DNA of 64,000 bases from Desmonostoc muscorum FACHB-395 (GTDB lineage: Bacteria > Cyanobacteriota > Cyanobacteriia > Cyanobacteriales > Nostocaceae): positions 1 to 64,000 of the forward strand of contig NZ_JACJSF010000032.1 in NCBI RefSeq assembly GCF_014698035.1, written 5' to 3'. Below the pieces are notes generated by a model. That model saw nothing but the letters and a program-made list of their open reading frames with translations, had not been told where the DNA came from and ran no database searches. Within the stretch, counting starts at the first letter, position 1; every line of letters begins with the position of its first letter. A program made the translations under genes and the position numbers. This document shows positions 8,002-16,220 of this stretch, piece after piece.

Positions 8002-8850
8002 CTATTGAATACCAATTACCTGCGGATGTTCTTCCAGCCAATGGTCAATGTCATTCAGCACCTGCTGGGGGACTTCCCACGGGAAAAGATGGGCGGTATT
8101 TGAATAGCACTGCCACTGAGAATTTTGGAGGTGTTGAGCAGTTTCTAGGCTCGAATCAGATGTGATGTGGCGGTCTTGATCGCCAGCAAGTACCAAACTA
8201 GGACATTGTATTTGTGGCAAATCTGGAAGCCGATTGTATCCTGACTGAATGGCGCTATAGAGGGCACGAGTAGCAGCAGGAGAGGTTTGCAGATAAGCTG
8301 GTACTGCTTCTTTGGCGATATAGTTGTAAGTTGTGGATGTATGTTGTTGAACTAAGTAGCGGAAAAGCGATCGCTTGCTAAAAGTTTCAATATTCCATCG
8401 CCAACTCGGTTTTATATAGTTTAATAGGGCAGCAATGCCAGTATATAAATTATCTTGCCAAGTTATGGCCGGATGACTACCACGGGGTTTTGCAGCTGTC
8501 GCTACTAAAATCAGCCCAGTAACGCGCTCTGGTAAACGCAATGCCAGTTCCATTGCTAGAATGCCCCCAAGTGACCATCCCAATACTAGGCATTTGTCAA
8601 TATTTAAGCGATCTAGCAGCGCTTCTAAGTCAGTTAAATGGTCAGTCATATCAAAATTGCCATTCCAGCGACTTTTGCCATATCCGCGTAAATCAGGGGC
8701 AATAGTTTGATAGCGTTTTGATAAATGATTGGTGAAGACAGAAAGACTACGACCAGTACCAGGATGACCATGTAAGCCCAAAATGGGGAATCCTTGACCT
8801 TGGATGTAAACATTGAGACGTGCAGCAGTGGTAGGATGGCGATCGCTCAT
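8002..8850 (-). CDS. Alpha/beta hydrolase
   Basis: The 282-residue product has an alpha/beta-hydrolase fold: oxyanion segment GLHGHPGTGRS near residue 25, DLRGYGKSRW near 54, nucleophile elbow VLGWSLGG (Ser near 93), the acid in VLAGDQDRHIT near 226, and the catalytic His in NTAHLFPWE near 259. Substrate preference cannot be predicted; the closest general classes are pimeloyl-ester or haloperoxidase-like hydrolases. It is transcribed away from the DUF1816 gene, with truB behind it on the same strand. The ATG at 8850 gives the usual length. Confidence 0.85.
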   Translation of the reverse strand: MSDRHPTTAARLNVYIQGQGFPILGLHGHPGTGRSLSVFTNHLSKRYQTIAPDLRGYGKSRWNGNFDMTDHLTDLEALLDRLNIDKCLVLGWSLGGILAMELALRLPERVTGLILVATAAKPRGSHPAITWQDNLYTGIAALLNYIKPSWRWNIETFSKRSLFRYLVQQHTSTTYNYIAKEAVPAYLQTSPAATRALYSAIQSGYNRLPDLPQIQCPSLVLAGDQDRHITSDSSLETAQHLQNSQWQCYSNTAHLFPWEVPQQVLNDIDHWLEEHPQVIGIQ

Positions 8851-8972
8851 TACTTGCCATTCTCCCGTCTAGCGAACACAGCGATCGCTTCAGTCCTTTG
8901 TGTTGTCCGCTCTATAATCACCTCAATCTGGCCTAACCTTTCTTGCATAGTAGTTCGTTATATTATTCTTCT

Positions 8973-8998
8973 TGACAAATGACAAATGACCAATAACT
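8973..8998. repeat. Heptamer repeat (ATGACAA type)
   Basis: Three units of the ACAAATG family occur between truB and the hydrolase gene. It is the same family that supplies the start codons at 46385 and 50170. Confidence 0.7.
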
Positions 8999-9004
8999 AA
9001 GATA

Positions 9005-9889
9005 TTAAGAAATTGGTTCAAAAACCATTTGAGGGATCAACACTTCGTCTTGTAATTGCCCAATACCTAAAAAGCGAGTCTCTTCATCATAAACTCGCAC
9101 TATTGTAGGGACATCAAAAGTTAGAGAAATTCGCTGACCTTGACACCACTTTTGAGCAGATGTTGCTGGTAAAGTAACAGATGATAGATGTTGTAAAGCT
9201 GCATCTGGACAAACGGGTTGAAATATTCCAGCTTGTAGTTGTGCTTCTAAATCAGTCAATGTAAGACTATCGGTTAAATTAAAACCACTACTTTCTGTAC
9301 GGATTAAAGCCGCCAGAGTGCCACCAGTTTCTAAGTTTGCACCCAAGTCACGAGCGATCGCTCTAATATATGTACCAGAACCGCAAGCGATCGCCACATC
9401 CAATTCTGGGAAATCTCCTTCTCTCCAGTCCAAAATATCTATCCGAAAAACTTCCACTGTTCGCACTGGAACTTCTACTGTTTTCCCTTGGCGTGCTAAA
9501 TCGTAGAGACGCTTACCATCCACTTGGATTGCACTGTAAATAGGTGGTATTTGCTCAATCTTGCCTTCAAATTGTGCTAATGCACTTTTCACTTCTGCCA
9601 AACTCAATCCAGCACAAGGTTGAGAAGTGATGATTTCACCTTGCAAATCATCGGTTGTAGTACGCACACCCAGGCGAATAGTGGCTTTGTAAGCTTTGTT
9701 TTCTGGCAGATATTGCAATAATCTTGTGGCTTTACCAAGGGCAATTGGTAAAACCCCTGTGGCGGCTGGATCTAAGGTTCCCGCATGTCCGACACGTTTG
9801 AGGCGCAACAATTTTCGCACCCGCGCTACACAGTCGTGGGAAGTCCAGTCAAATGGTTTGTTTAAGTTGAGAAAACCTTGAGATAACAC
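9005..9889 (-). CDS. truB: tRNA pseudouridine(55) synthase
   Basis: TruB makes the universal pseudouridine 55 in the T loop of tRNA. The 294-residue protein opens with GFLNLNKPFDWTSHDCVARV, then the catalytic motif RVGHAGTLDPAATGVLPIALG (catalytic Asp in GTLDP near residue 40), IPPIYSAIQVDGKRLYDLAR, and CGSGTYIRAIARDLG. The start is GTG at 9889, and no earlier in-frame start fits. The C-terminus holds a short PUA-like tail. It is followed by the hydrolase on the same strand. Confidence 0.96.
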   Translation of the reverse strand: MLSQGFLNLNKPFDWTSHDCVARVRKLLRLKRVGHAGTLDPAATGVLPIALGKATRLLQYLPENKAYKATIRLGVRTTTDDLQGEIITSQPCAGLSLAEVKSALAQFEGKIEQIPPIYSAIQVDGKRLYDLARQGKTVEVPVRTVEVFRIDILDWREGDFPELDVAIACGSGTYIRAIARDLGANLETGGTLAALIRTESSGFNLTDSLTLTDLEAQLQAGIFQPVCPDAALQHLSSVTLPATSAQKWCQGQRISLTFDVPTIVRVYDEETRFLGIGQLQDEVLIPQMVFEPIS

Positions 9890-9992
9890 AAAATCAATAC
9901 TTACAGCTTCTAAACTCTATTAAATACTTATTTAATGCTCAAAGCATTAATATTTAGTAATTAAAGATTAACCAAGCATTAATTTATACACA

Positions 9993-10082
9993 TTAACCAC
10001 CTTTAAGATATCCTGTAAGCACTTTACCGAATAATACACACAAAATGCAGATAACGCCGAGTATGTACAGTAAATACCACAT
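9993..10082 (-). CDS. Candidate 29-residue single-TM mini-protein, N-terminus like CydX/YbgT
   Basis: An ATG at 10082 opens a 29-codon ORF starting MWYLLYILGV and ending in GYLKGG. It is one hydrophobic helix with a basic C-terminus. The start MWYxxxILG resembles CydX/YbgT, the tiny subunit of cytochrome bd oxidases (MWYFAWILG in enterobacteria). Such a short match could be chance, and no cydAB genes are in the window. A perfect 14-bp palindrome (10085-10098) lies directly before the start codon, and there is no Shine-Dalgarno. truB begins 104 bp downstream on the same strand. The ORF is suggestive but unproven. Confidence 0.35.
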   Translation of the reverse strand: MWYLLYILGVICILCVLFGKVLTGYLKGG

Positions 10083-10084
10083 TG

Positions 10085-10098
10085 TCACTTATAAGTGA
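10085..10098. promoter_or_regulatory. Perfect palindrome TCACTTATAAGTGA
   Basis: A 14-bp perfect dyad sits between the divergent mini-ORF (minus) and the lipoprotein gene (plus, ATG at 10158). Its size and place suit an operator for a dimeric regulator, but no protein can be named. Confidence 0.35.
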
Positions 10099-10157
10099 AA
10101 CACATAAAATACTTTTACCAAAATAATCATCGATAGGGTTTTATAAACATAAATTAA

Positions 10158-10670
10158 ATGAAAAAAGCAATTTTCACTACTACTATGTTAATTCTTTCTT
10201 CTATGTTGATTGCAAGTTGTGGTGATGGCAATAGTACTTCTCAAGAAAATAAAGTTAATCAAGCAAATACTGCAACAACTACTCCAGCTAATTCTGAATC
10301 TATTTCTGCAAATAAAGAAAAGCTAAATAACATCGAAGTTGGTAAAAAAACTAGTAATCCAACATCAAATGAAAAAACACCTATTAAAAATAACAAAACT
10401 AATGAAATTCCTCACAATAACCCGATATTGGGTACTATCAAAGATATGCAGAATGGAGACTTAAAATGCTACGTTAGTGTTGTTGATGAAAAAGGTAAAT
10501 TATATGAAGGTGTCGGGGCAACATTTGAGGTTTGCGAACCAGAGAAATACGTCAATAAAAAAGTAAAGATGTCTTATGGGCTAGAGAATGTCAGTGATTG
10601 CCAAAGTTCTGAGCCTTGCGGTAAAACAATCGAAGAATGGCTGATTACCAACATAGAAATTCAAGAGTAA
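10158..10670 (+). CDS. Putative lipoprotein of unknown function
   Basis: The 170-residue product has a lipoprotein signal peptide with a clear lipobox (MLIASC, Cys 21). A Ser/Thr/Asn/Lys-rich disordered linker (residues 22-90) comes next. A small C-terminal domain (residues 93-170) with four cysteines follows; two of them flank SDCQSSEPCGKT, suggesting disulphides outside the cytoplasm. The domain was not recognised. The gene is more AT-rich than its neighbours. It is convergent with the REC-GAF kinase gene. Confidence 0.7.
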   Translation: MKKAIFTTTMLILSSMLIASCGDGNSTSQENKVNQANTATTTPANSESISANKEKLNNIEVGKKTSNPTSNEKTPIKNNKTNEIPHNNPILGTIKDMQNGDLKCYVSVVDEKGKLYEGVGATFEVCEPEKYVNKKVKMSYGLENVSDCQSSEPCGKTIEEWLITNIEIQE

Positions 10671-10740
10671 AAATCACAATATTTGTTTTTAAAATTTTAA
10701 TTAATACAGATAACCGATAAGTGCTATATACTTCTACAAA

Positions 10741-12492
10741 TCAAGTTGATGATGGGGAAAGTTGATCGATTGGGAATACCTTTGGTAAGCTGACTGTAAC
10801 TTTAGTTCCTTGCCCTACTTCACTAAATAAGGTGATATTGCCACCATGTAATTCTACACAACCTTTAGCGATCGCCAATCCTAAACCCGTGCCAGGAATT
10901 GTATCAACGTTACTTCCACGACAGAAGGATTGAAACAAATTTTCTTGATCTTTAATCGGGATACCAATTCCTCGATCTTGGATGTAAAAAATCACCTCTG
11001 ATTCTTTACCGATCAGGTGGAACTCTACAGCACCTCCATCTGGAGAGTACTTAATTGCATTAGACATTAAGTTAATAAAAATTTGCTGCAACAGTCCCCG
11101 ATCGCCCCAAAAGCCTTGGGTATGCCCAGTAATTTGAAAAATTAATTCGTGGCGATCGCCTGTTGTTTCTCGCTCTTGTTCTATAAGATCAGAAAAAAAT
11201 TGCAGCAAATCTAGTGGGATTGGCTTAAATTTGGGTTTTTCTAGTTCAAATTGGTTAACCAAAAGCATATTATCCACGAGTTTGGACATATACCTTGTTT
11301 TCTGTTCAATAATTCCTAAAAACCTTTGTTGTTTAGACTCATCCAGTTGCTGACTATATTTTGCCAAAGTTGATGCAGCCGCCAGAATTGAAGTTAGCGG
11401 CGTTCGATATTCATGAGAAACTGTTGCAATAATTTGGGATTTAAATACATTGAGTTGCTTTTCTTTCGCAAGGGCTGCTTGAGTTTGGGCTAGCAATTCA
11501 GCTTGTTGGATAGCGATCGCTAATTGTACCGAAACTTCATTGAGCATTTGGGCATCATCAGTTTGCCAATGTCGTTCTCCAGAATTTTGGTGAGCAATCA
11601 ACAAACCCCAAAGCTTGGGAGTTGGGTTCCCATTGTTACTCAAATTAATGGGAACTACTAAATTTGCATTAGTATTAAATTCCTCTTTCAAGCTGACACA
11701 ATTACACAACCCAAGCTCATAAATATAAGGGATTGGGGATTGGGAATTGGACACAAGAGGCAGAGGGGCAGGGTGCAAGGTGCAAGGGGGAGAATGAGTA
11801 ATTAATTTACCTTTTTCCTTCCTCTGCTCCCTGCTCCCTGCTTCCTGCTCCCCTGCTTCTTGCCCAGGCGCGACGCGATCGCACAATACAGTGCGGAATG
11901 ACTCAACTGATGAGGCAACTATTTTACCGTCAGTATCTGGGGTGAACTGATATACCATCACGCGATCGCACTTTAGAAGTTGCTGTACTTCTGCTACAGC
12001 TGTATTCAAAATTTGCTCTAGGTTAAGAGACTGGCGAATTCGTAAAGCAGTTGTCGCAATTAAGCGCTGTCTTTCCTGAGTTTTGCTGAGTTGGGCTTGT
12101 AAGTATGATTGCTTAATAGCGTTTCGGACTGCTAGTTGCAGTATGTCCTGTGTCAGATTATGCTTCACCAAATAATCCAGCGCACCCCGTTTCATGACTT
12201 GCACAGCCACTTCTTCATCGCCCCGTCCTGTCAACATAATCACAGGGACAGAAGTCTTAAATATCTCCTGCTGCATTTGATCGAAGAGTTCTATCCCACT
12301 CATATCAGGTAGGCAAAAATCCAGCAGAATGGCATCGCAGCGGATTTTCTGGCACAAAGCAAGTCCTTCTTCTGCACAGTCTGCCTCAAATATCTGGTAG
12401 GACTGGTGCGGATCTTTCAACAGATATCGGCGATAGATTTTCCGATCTGCTGCACAATCATCAATGATGAGTAGCGTCCATGTGTCCAACAT
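10741..12492 (-). CDS. REC-GAF-HisKA-HATPase sensor kinase
   Basis: This 583-residue kinase starts at ATG 12492, two codons after a weak TTG. It begins with a receiver domain (LLIIDDCAADR, phospho-acceptor Asp in ILLDFCLPD near 58, Lys in YLVKHNLT). A GAF domain follows (about 145-345), then a HisKA domain with ATVSHEYRTPLTSIL (about 365) and a HATPase (NLMSNAIKYSPDG, DRGIGIP, GTGLGLAIAKG). Residues about 205-257, inside the GAF domain, are a Gly/Glu/Gln/Pro-rich insertion encoded by heptamer-like DNA (see findings). The GAF has LCNC-V instead of the Cys-His of cyanobacteriochromes, so bilin binding is doubtful. It lies third in a minus-strand cluster after the phytochrome kinase and an Rcp-type regulator. 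Confidence 0.92.
   Translation of the reverse strand: MLDTWTLLIIDDCAADRKIYRRYLLKDPHQSYQIFEADCAEEGLALCQKIRCDAILLDFCLPDMSGIELFDQMQQEIFKTSVPVIMLTGRGDEEVAVQVMKRGALDYLVKHNLTQDILQLAVRNAIKQSYLQAQLSKTQERQRLIATTALRIRQSLNLEQILNTAVAEVQQLLKCDRVMVYQFTPDTDGKIVASSVESFRTVLCDRVAPGQEAGEQEAGSREQRKEKGKLITHSPPCTLHPAPLPLVSNSQSPIPYIYELGLCNCVSLKEEFNTNANLVVPINLSNNGNPTPKLWGLLIAHQNSGERHWQTDDAQMLNEVSVQLAIAIQQAELLAQTQAALAKEKQLNVFKSQIIATVSHEYRTPLTSILAAASTLAKYSQQLDESKQQRFLGIIEQKTRYMSKLVDNMLLVNQFELEKPKFKPIPLDLLQFFSDLIEQERETTGDRHELIFQITGHTQGFWGDRGLLQQIFINLMSNAIKYSPDGGAVEFHLIGKESEVIFYIQDRGIGIPIKDQENLFQSFCRGSNVDTIPGTGLGLAIAKGCVELHGGNITLFSEVGQGTKVTVSLPKVFPIDQLSPSST
11720..11880. repeat. Heptamer-like repeat DNA inside the kinase GAF coding region
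   Basis: The stretch holds GATTGGGGATTGGGAATTG followed by CCTGCTCCCTGCTTCCTGCTCCCCTGC-type units, the same classes found in intergenic DNA at 50872 and 51774. Here it is translated in frame into about 50 residues without stops. Confidence 0.75.
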
Positions 12493-12770
12493 ATACAAGT
12501 ATGAAGATTGGGGAGCTATGTAGATCCCTTTTATCCAGATTGTGTTTTATTGCATAATTCTAAAAATAATATAAAATAAGTATAAATAAAATCTAAATTC
12601 TTTAGTAATCCTAAAGAAACATCAAATACTCAAAAACAGCAAAATGGGGAAAAGGAATCTAGCAGAGACAAACAGACACAGTGACTCAAAGAAGGAAATG
12701 TCTCTGTGCCCTTTGAACCGTCTCTTTTATTATCCTTTCCCTACTGCCTCGTCAACAGGCAATAAACAAA

Positions 12771-13244
12771 TTAATCCAAGACTGGCGGCATATTGGCTTC
12801 AAGCCAGTAATCCACAAATGCCTGGATCGTCTTTTTTAGTTCCTGAGCATCCATCGGCTTTACCAGATATCCATTTGCGCCCTTTTGGTAGCACAACTCA
12901 ATATCCTTGGGGTTAGATGATGTGGTAAAAACAACGATGGGGATTTCCTTGAAACTCTTGTCTTGCTTGAGCCGATCTAAAATGTCACGGCCATCAATAC
13001 CTGGCAAATTCAGATCGAGCAAGATCACAGAGGGTCGTAATGCTACTTTAGAGTTGGGTAAGTTTTCGCCTTTGCTATGGGCATCGCTGTCCTGTTGATA
13101 CAGGAACTCTAAAACCTCATCCCCATTAGTACAACGATGTATGGGGTTCTGGACGGACATGAGCCGCATCAGACGTTGTAGCATCCGAAAATCTTCATTG
13201 CTGTCCTCAACAACAAGCAGAGGTTCATGAAGTTTTTTTGTCAT
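12771..13244 (-). CDS. Rcp-type single-domain response regulator
   Basis: A stand-alone CheY-like receiver of 157 residues. It has VVEDSNED (acidic pocket), the phospho-acceptor Asp in VILLDLNLPGIDG near residue 75, the Thr in VVFTTSSNP near 106, and Lys in YLVKPMDA near 129. The extended beta4-alpha4 region and C-terminal helix resemble Rcp1, the partner of the cyanobacterial phytochrome Cph1. It is 52 bp downstream of the phytochrome kinase gene, which makes it the likely phosphate acceptor of that kinase. It has no output domain. Confidence 0.93.
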   Translation of the reverse strand: MTKKLHEPLLVVEDSNEDFRMLQRLMRLMSVQNPIHRCTNGDEVLEFLYQQDSDAHSKGENLPNSKVALRPSVILLDLNLPGIDGRDILDRLKQDKSFKEIPIVVFTTSSNPKDIELCYQKGANGYLVKPMDAQELKKTIQAFVDYWLEANMPPVLD

Positions 13245-13296
13245 TCGTGGTCTTAAAAGAGCTTAACAAAAATATATATTTGGTTATTATCTTAAA

Positions 13297-15669
13297 CTAT
13301 TCCAGCGTGAAATAGAAAATAGAGCCAACACCTACGGTAGATTCAACCCAAATTTGGCCGTTATGAAGCTCAACAATCTTTTTAACAATAGCTAATCCTG
13401 CACCTGCTCCTCCACCGTACTTTTCCTGAGAGTGCAGCCGCTTGAATAATCTAAAGATAGTTTCTAAGTGATGCTGTGGGATGCCAATACCGTTATCTCG
13501 GATATAAAAGATTGGGCATGGGGCATTGGGTATGGGCAAGAGGACTTGGGGACAAGGAGAATTGGGGACAAGGGGAAAGATTTGTTTCAAGTTCTCACCT
13601 CTTGTCCCCTTGTCCCCTTGTCCCTTTGTCTCCCCTGCTCCCCCTGCCTCTTCTTGAGAAAGGTAGCCAATCTCAACCCATTGCTCTGCTTTATCGTTGT
13701 ATTTGAAGGCATTACCAAGCAGGTTACTGAAGACTTCATTAACGAGAACTCGATCGCACTGAATTGTTGGTAAAGGCCGAGGAATGCGAATATCCACAAG
13801 CCCACAGCCTTGGCGACTAGCATGAAAGACATTAATTACTTGGTTGAGCAATTCGTTGAGATCGGTTGCTTGCTCTCGGAGATGTGCTTGTCCTAACTGC
13901 GATAGTCGCAGCAAAGCATTAATCAGAGTTTCCATGCGTACAGATAAGGACACTACTGTTTGCAAGCACTCAATGCCGTCATCATCTAATACTTGGGCAT
14001 AGTCTTCTAGCAGCACCGTCGAGAAGTTATAAATGCCCCGCAAAGGTTCTTTGAGATCGTGAGAAGCAGCGTAGGCAAAGGATGCTAGTTCTTGGTTACT
14101 GCGTTCTAACTCCAGGTTGATTTTCGCTAATTCATCCGCTTTCGAGAGGACAATACCAACGATCGCATTACTCAGAGCGATCGCACTTTCAAGTTCACAC
14201 CCTTTCCAAGGTAAAGAAGTTAATCTAACCGTTTCTTGCCATTGTTCAAAAGATTTTCGGGGAGACAGGGTATAGCTACCATCTGTTTGAGCTTGAATGG
14301 ATTCCTGTGGATTTCCTGCCCAGTGTACTGTTTGGATAACTTCAGGGCGGAACCAAAGAATATAATAACGCCGGACTTTAGAAATTCGCAGCAGCAACAA
14401 ACCACTGGCAGTATCTTTAAATATGAGTGCTTCTGGATAAAGCTTCGGCAGAGAATCTGTAGAAAACAGGTTGTCACTAACTTGAGTATCTGCCCATTCA
14501 ATTAACGCTCGCACCTGATCAATATTTGGTGTGGTTCCCACAAGGTTAATTTCATTATCCAGACAAACAGCCGCTCCAGAGGCACTGACAAAATCTAGCA
14601 AGCGGATTTCCGGTTTGATTAAGGCATCGATAAAGTTGTCTGCTTGGGAAATGGACTCAAGGAACTCAGACTGTAGCGATTTGAGTTTTACCTTATAGTC
14701 CCATTCCGAAGAACTAATTTTGTGCGCTAACTCTGAAGATACGATTTGTCCCAAAAATTCGCACATCTTGCGTACTTCGTAGGAAATATACTTTGGTGTT
14801 TGATGATGGCAAGATATTAATCCCCAAAGTTTCTGCTCTTGAATCAGCGAAATCACCAAAAGAGCCTTCACTCCCATATTTTGATGATATTCAGCACAAC
14901 ACCAATCAAAACTCCGTAGCACAGAGTAGCTTAAATCAAGATGCTGATGTGTTGTCGGATTTTGCGTTGGAACTAGCTGGACAGATTCGGCCGTCAAATC
15001 GGGAAGAAATCGCAGAAAGCATCGTGTGTATAACTCCCTAGCCTGCGCTGGAATATCCGTAGCGGGATAATGAAGTCCTAAATAAGGTGATAAATCTTCC
15101 CGTTTTACTTCTGCAACAACAGAACCCGCTTCCGACTCATCAAATTGATAGACCATTACCCGATCAAAACCGATGATTTTTTGGACTTCTTCAGCCACTA
15201 AGTGCAAAAATTCTATCAGGTTTGATGTGCTTTGCATTTTTGCGATCGCTTCACCTGCCAAAGCATGAAAGCCTAGAAAACTCACCTCAGATTTTGAGTC
15301 AGTCGGTTCTAACTCCAGAATCACAGCCTCTTCTGTACGATGAGCGATCGCATCAAAATCTCGTACTCCATCCGAAGTATTTATTGATACTTTAAAAGTA
15401 TTGGGACTGCCAATTTTTTTTACCAAGCACTGCTTTACAGCTTCTACTTGTTGAGCTTTTAATAAATAGCTCAATGGTTTACCAAGCAAATCTTTTGGCT
15501 CTTTACCTACATAAGCTTGGGTATTGTTGCTAACTTGCAGTATCTCTAACTGAGTACTGAGTGCTAGTAGTACACCATGAGGTTGAATAGAGCCAGGTAT
15601 ATGAATAGGTTTGCGATCGTGGTTAGTCAGAGCAGTCGCTTGGGTAGTAGTATTTTTAGGCTGGCTCAT
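13297..15669 (-). CDS. Phytochrome-like sensor histidine kinase (PAS-GAF-PHY-HisKA-HATPase)
   Basis: The 790-residue protein has the phytochrome photosensory core: PAS (about 18-125, with IHIPGSIQPHGVLLAL), GAF (about 135-320, with the pyrrole-contact motif ATDIPAQAR) and PHY (about 330-500). HisKA (SHDLKEPLR, His near 537) and HATPase (NEVFSNLLGNAFKYND, DNGIGIP, GGGAGAGLAIVKK) complete it. The N-terminal Cys of bacteriophytochromes is His 17. A Cys is present at the Cph1-type GAF position, in RSFDWCCAEY, but the next residue, normally His, is also Cys. The HATPase carries a ~46-residue repeat-derived insertion (about 672-718). With the next gene it should form a light-regulated two-component pair. 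Confidence 0.93.
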   Translation of the reverse strand: MSQPKNTTTQATALTNHDRKPIHIPGSIQPHGVLLALSTQLEILQVSNNTQAYVGKEPKDLLGKPLSYLLKAQQVEAVKQCLVKKIGSPNTFKVSINTSDGVRDFDAIAHRTEEAVILELEPTDSKSEVSFLGFHALAGEAIAKMQSTSNLIEFLHLVAEEVQKIIGFDRVMVYQFDESEAGSVVAEVKREDLSPYLGLHYPATDIPAQARELYTRCFLRFLPDLTAESVQLVPTQNPTTHQHLDLSYSVLRSFDWCCAEYHQNMGVKALLVISLIQEQKLWGLISCHHQTPKYISYEVRKMCEFLGQIVSSELAHKISSSEWDYKVKLKSLQSEFLESISQADNFIDALIKPEIRLLDFVSASGAAVCLDNEINLVGTTPNIDQVRALIEWADTQVSDNLFSTDSLPKLYPEALIFKDTASGLLLLRISKVRRYYILWFRPEVIQTVHWAGNPQESIQAQTDGSYTLSPRKSFEQWQETVRLTSLPWKGCELESAIALSNAIVGIVLSKADELAKINLELERSNQELASFAYAASHDLKEPLRGIYNFSTVLLEDYAQVLDDDGIECLQTVVSLSVRMETLINALLRLSQLGQAHLREQATDLNELLNQVINVFHASRQGCGLVDIRIPRPLPTIQCDRVLVNEVFSNLLGNAFKYNDKAEQWVEIGYLSQEEAGGAGETKGQGDKGTRGENLKQIFPLVPNSPCPQVLLPIPNAPCPIFYIRDNGIGIPQHHLETIFRLFKRLHSQEKYGGGAGAGLAIVKKIVELHNGQIWVESTVGVGSIFYFTLE
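13536..13650. repeat. Interspersed hairpin repeat (copy 1) within the phytochrome kinase gene
   Basis: The sequence has two GGGGACAAGG-rich arms, a spacer TTTGTTTCAAGTTCTCACC and complementary CTTGTCCCCTTGTCCCC arms, so it folds back on itself. The reverse complement is nearly identical to 46977-47090. It lies in frame in the HATPase coding region. Confidence 0.9.
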
Positions 15670-15977
15670 AAATCAACTTATGTAAAGCTGAATTTTACAA
15701 TAGCGCAATTAATTGTCATATTTCTTTAAAGTATATGCCGATAAGGATGAATGCGATCGCATATCATTTGTGCTTGTTATGGTTTTTCGAGGTAAGTAGG
15801 TAAGGGCAAATAATTAAAAGATCGGGTAGAGTATATTACCGCTTCCATAACGGACTGAAAATACAGATTATGGTATATTCAAAGTAGATACGCATAAGAG
15901 TCTAAAGTAGATGTGTCAAGCTCCGAAAGTTTTACGTTTGGGCGTGTAATTCTCTAAGAAAGTATTTAAAGGTAGCT
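15670..15977. other. Intergenic region between divergent phytochrome kinase and mazE
   Basis: The 308 bp carry promoters for both directions by position, and one HIP1 octamer at 15753-15760. No gene or clear operator was recognised. Confidence 0.4.
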
Positions 15978-16220
15978 ATGACCACAGTTGTTGCTAAGTG
16001 GGGAAACAGTCTAGCTATTAGACTTCCGAAAGCTTTAGCTGAACAAGTTAATGTAAAAGAGGGAACAGACATAACTTTCAGCGTTTCAGGCAATAGTATT
16101 GTCATCACGCCGCAGCAGCGAAAAAAATATACGCTTGATGAATTATTGGAAGGTATGACTCCAGATAATTTCCATTCTGAAATAGATACTGGATCTGCTA
16201 TGGGGAATGAAGTTTGGTAA
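15978..16220 (+). CDS. mazE: MazE/AbrB-type antitoxin
   Basis: An 80-residue swapped-hairpin AbrB/MazE protein. VAKWGNSLAIRLPKALAEQ (residues 5-23) is the classic DNA-binding fold, followed by V-x-V-x-x-G-T-D-I. The C-terminal half is acidic and would wrap the toxin. It overlaps the mazF-like gene by 7 bp, so the two are translationally coupled. The family normally represses its own promoter together with the toxin. Confidence 0.92.
   Translation: MTTVVAKWGNSLAIRLPKALAEQVNVKEGTDITFSVSGNSIVITPQQRKKYTLDELLEGMTPDNFHSEIDTGSAMGNEVW

Noticed and set aside
7965..8165. 66-codon plus-strand ORF opposite the alpha/beta hydrolase
   Set aside because: It is a shadow of the conserved hydrolase coding frame on the other strand.
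14870..14960. Classification of the phytochrome as a biliverdin-binding bacteriophytochrome
   Set aside because: The N-terminal Cys needed for biliverdin attachment is His 17. The only fitting Cys is at the Cph1-type GAF position.
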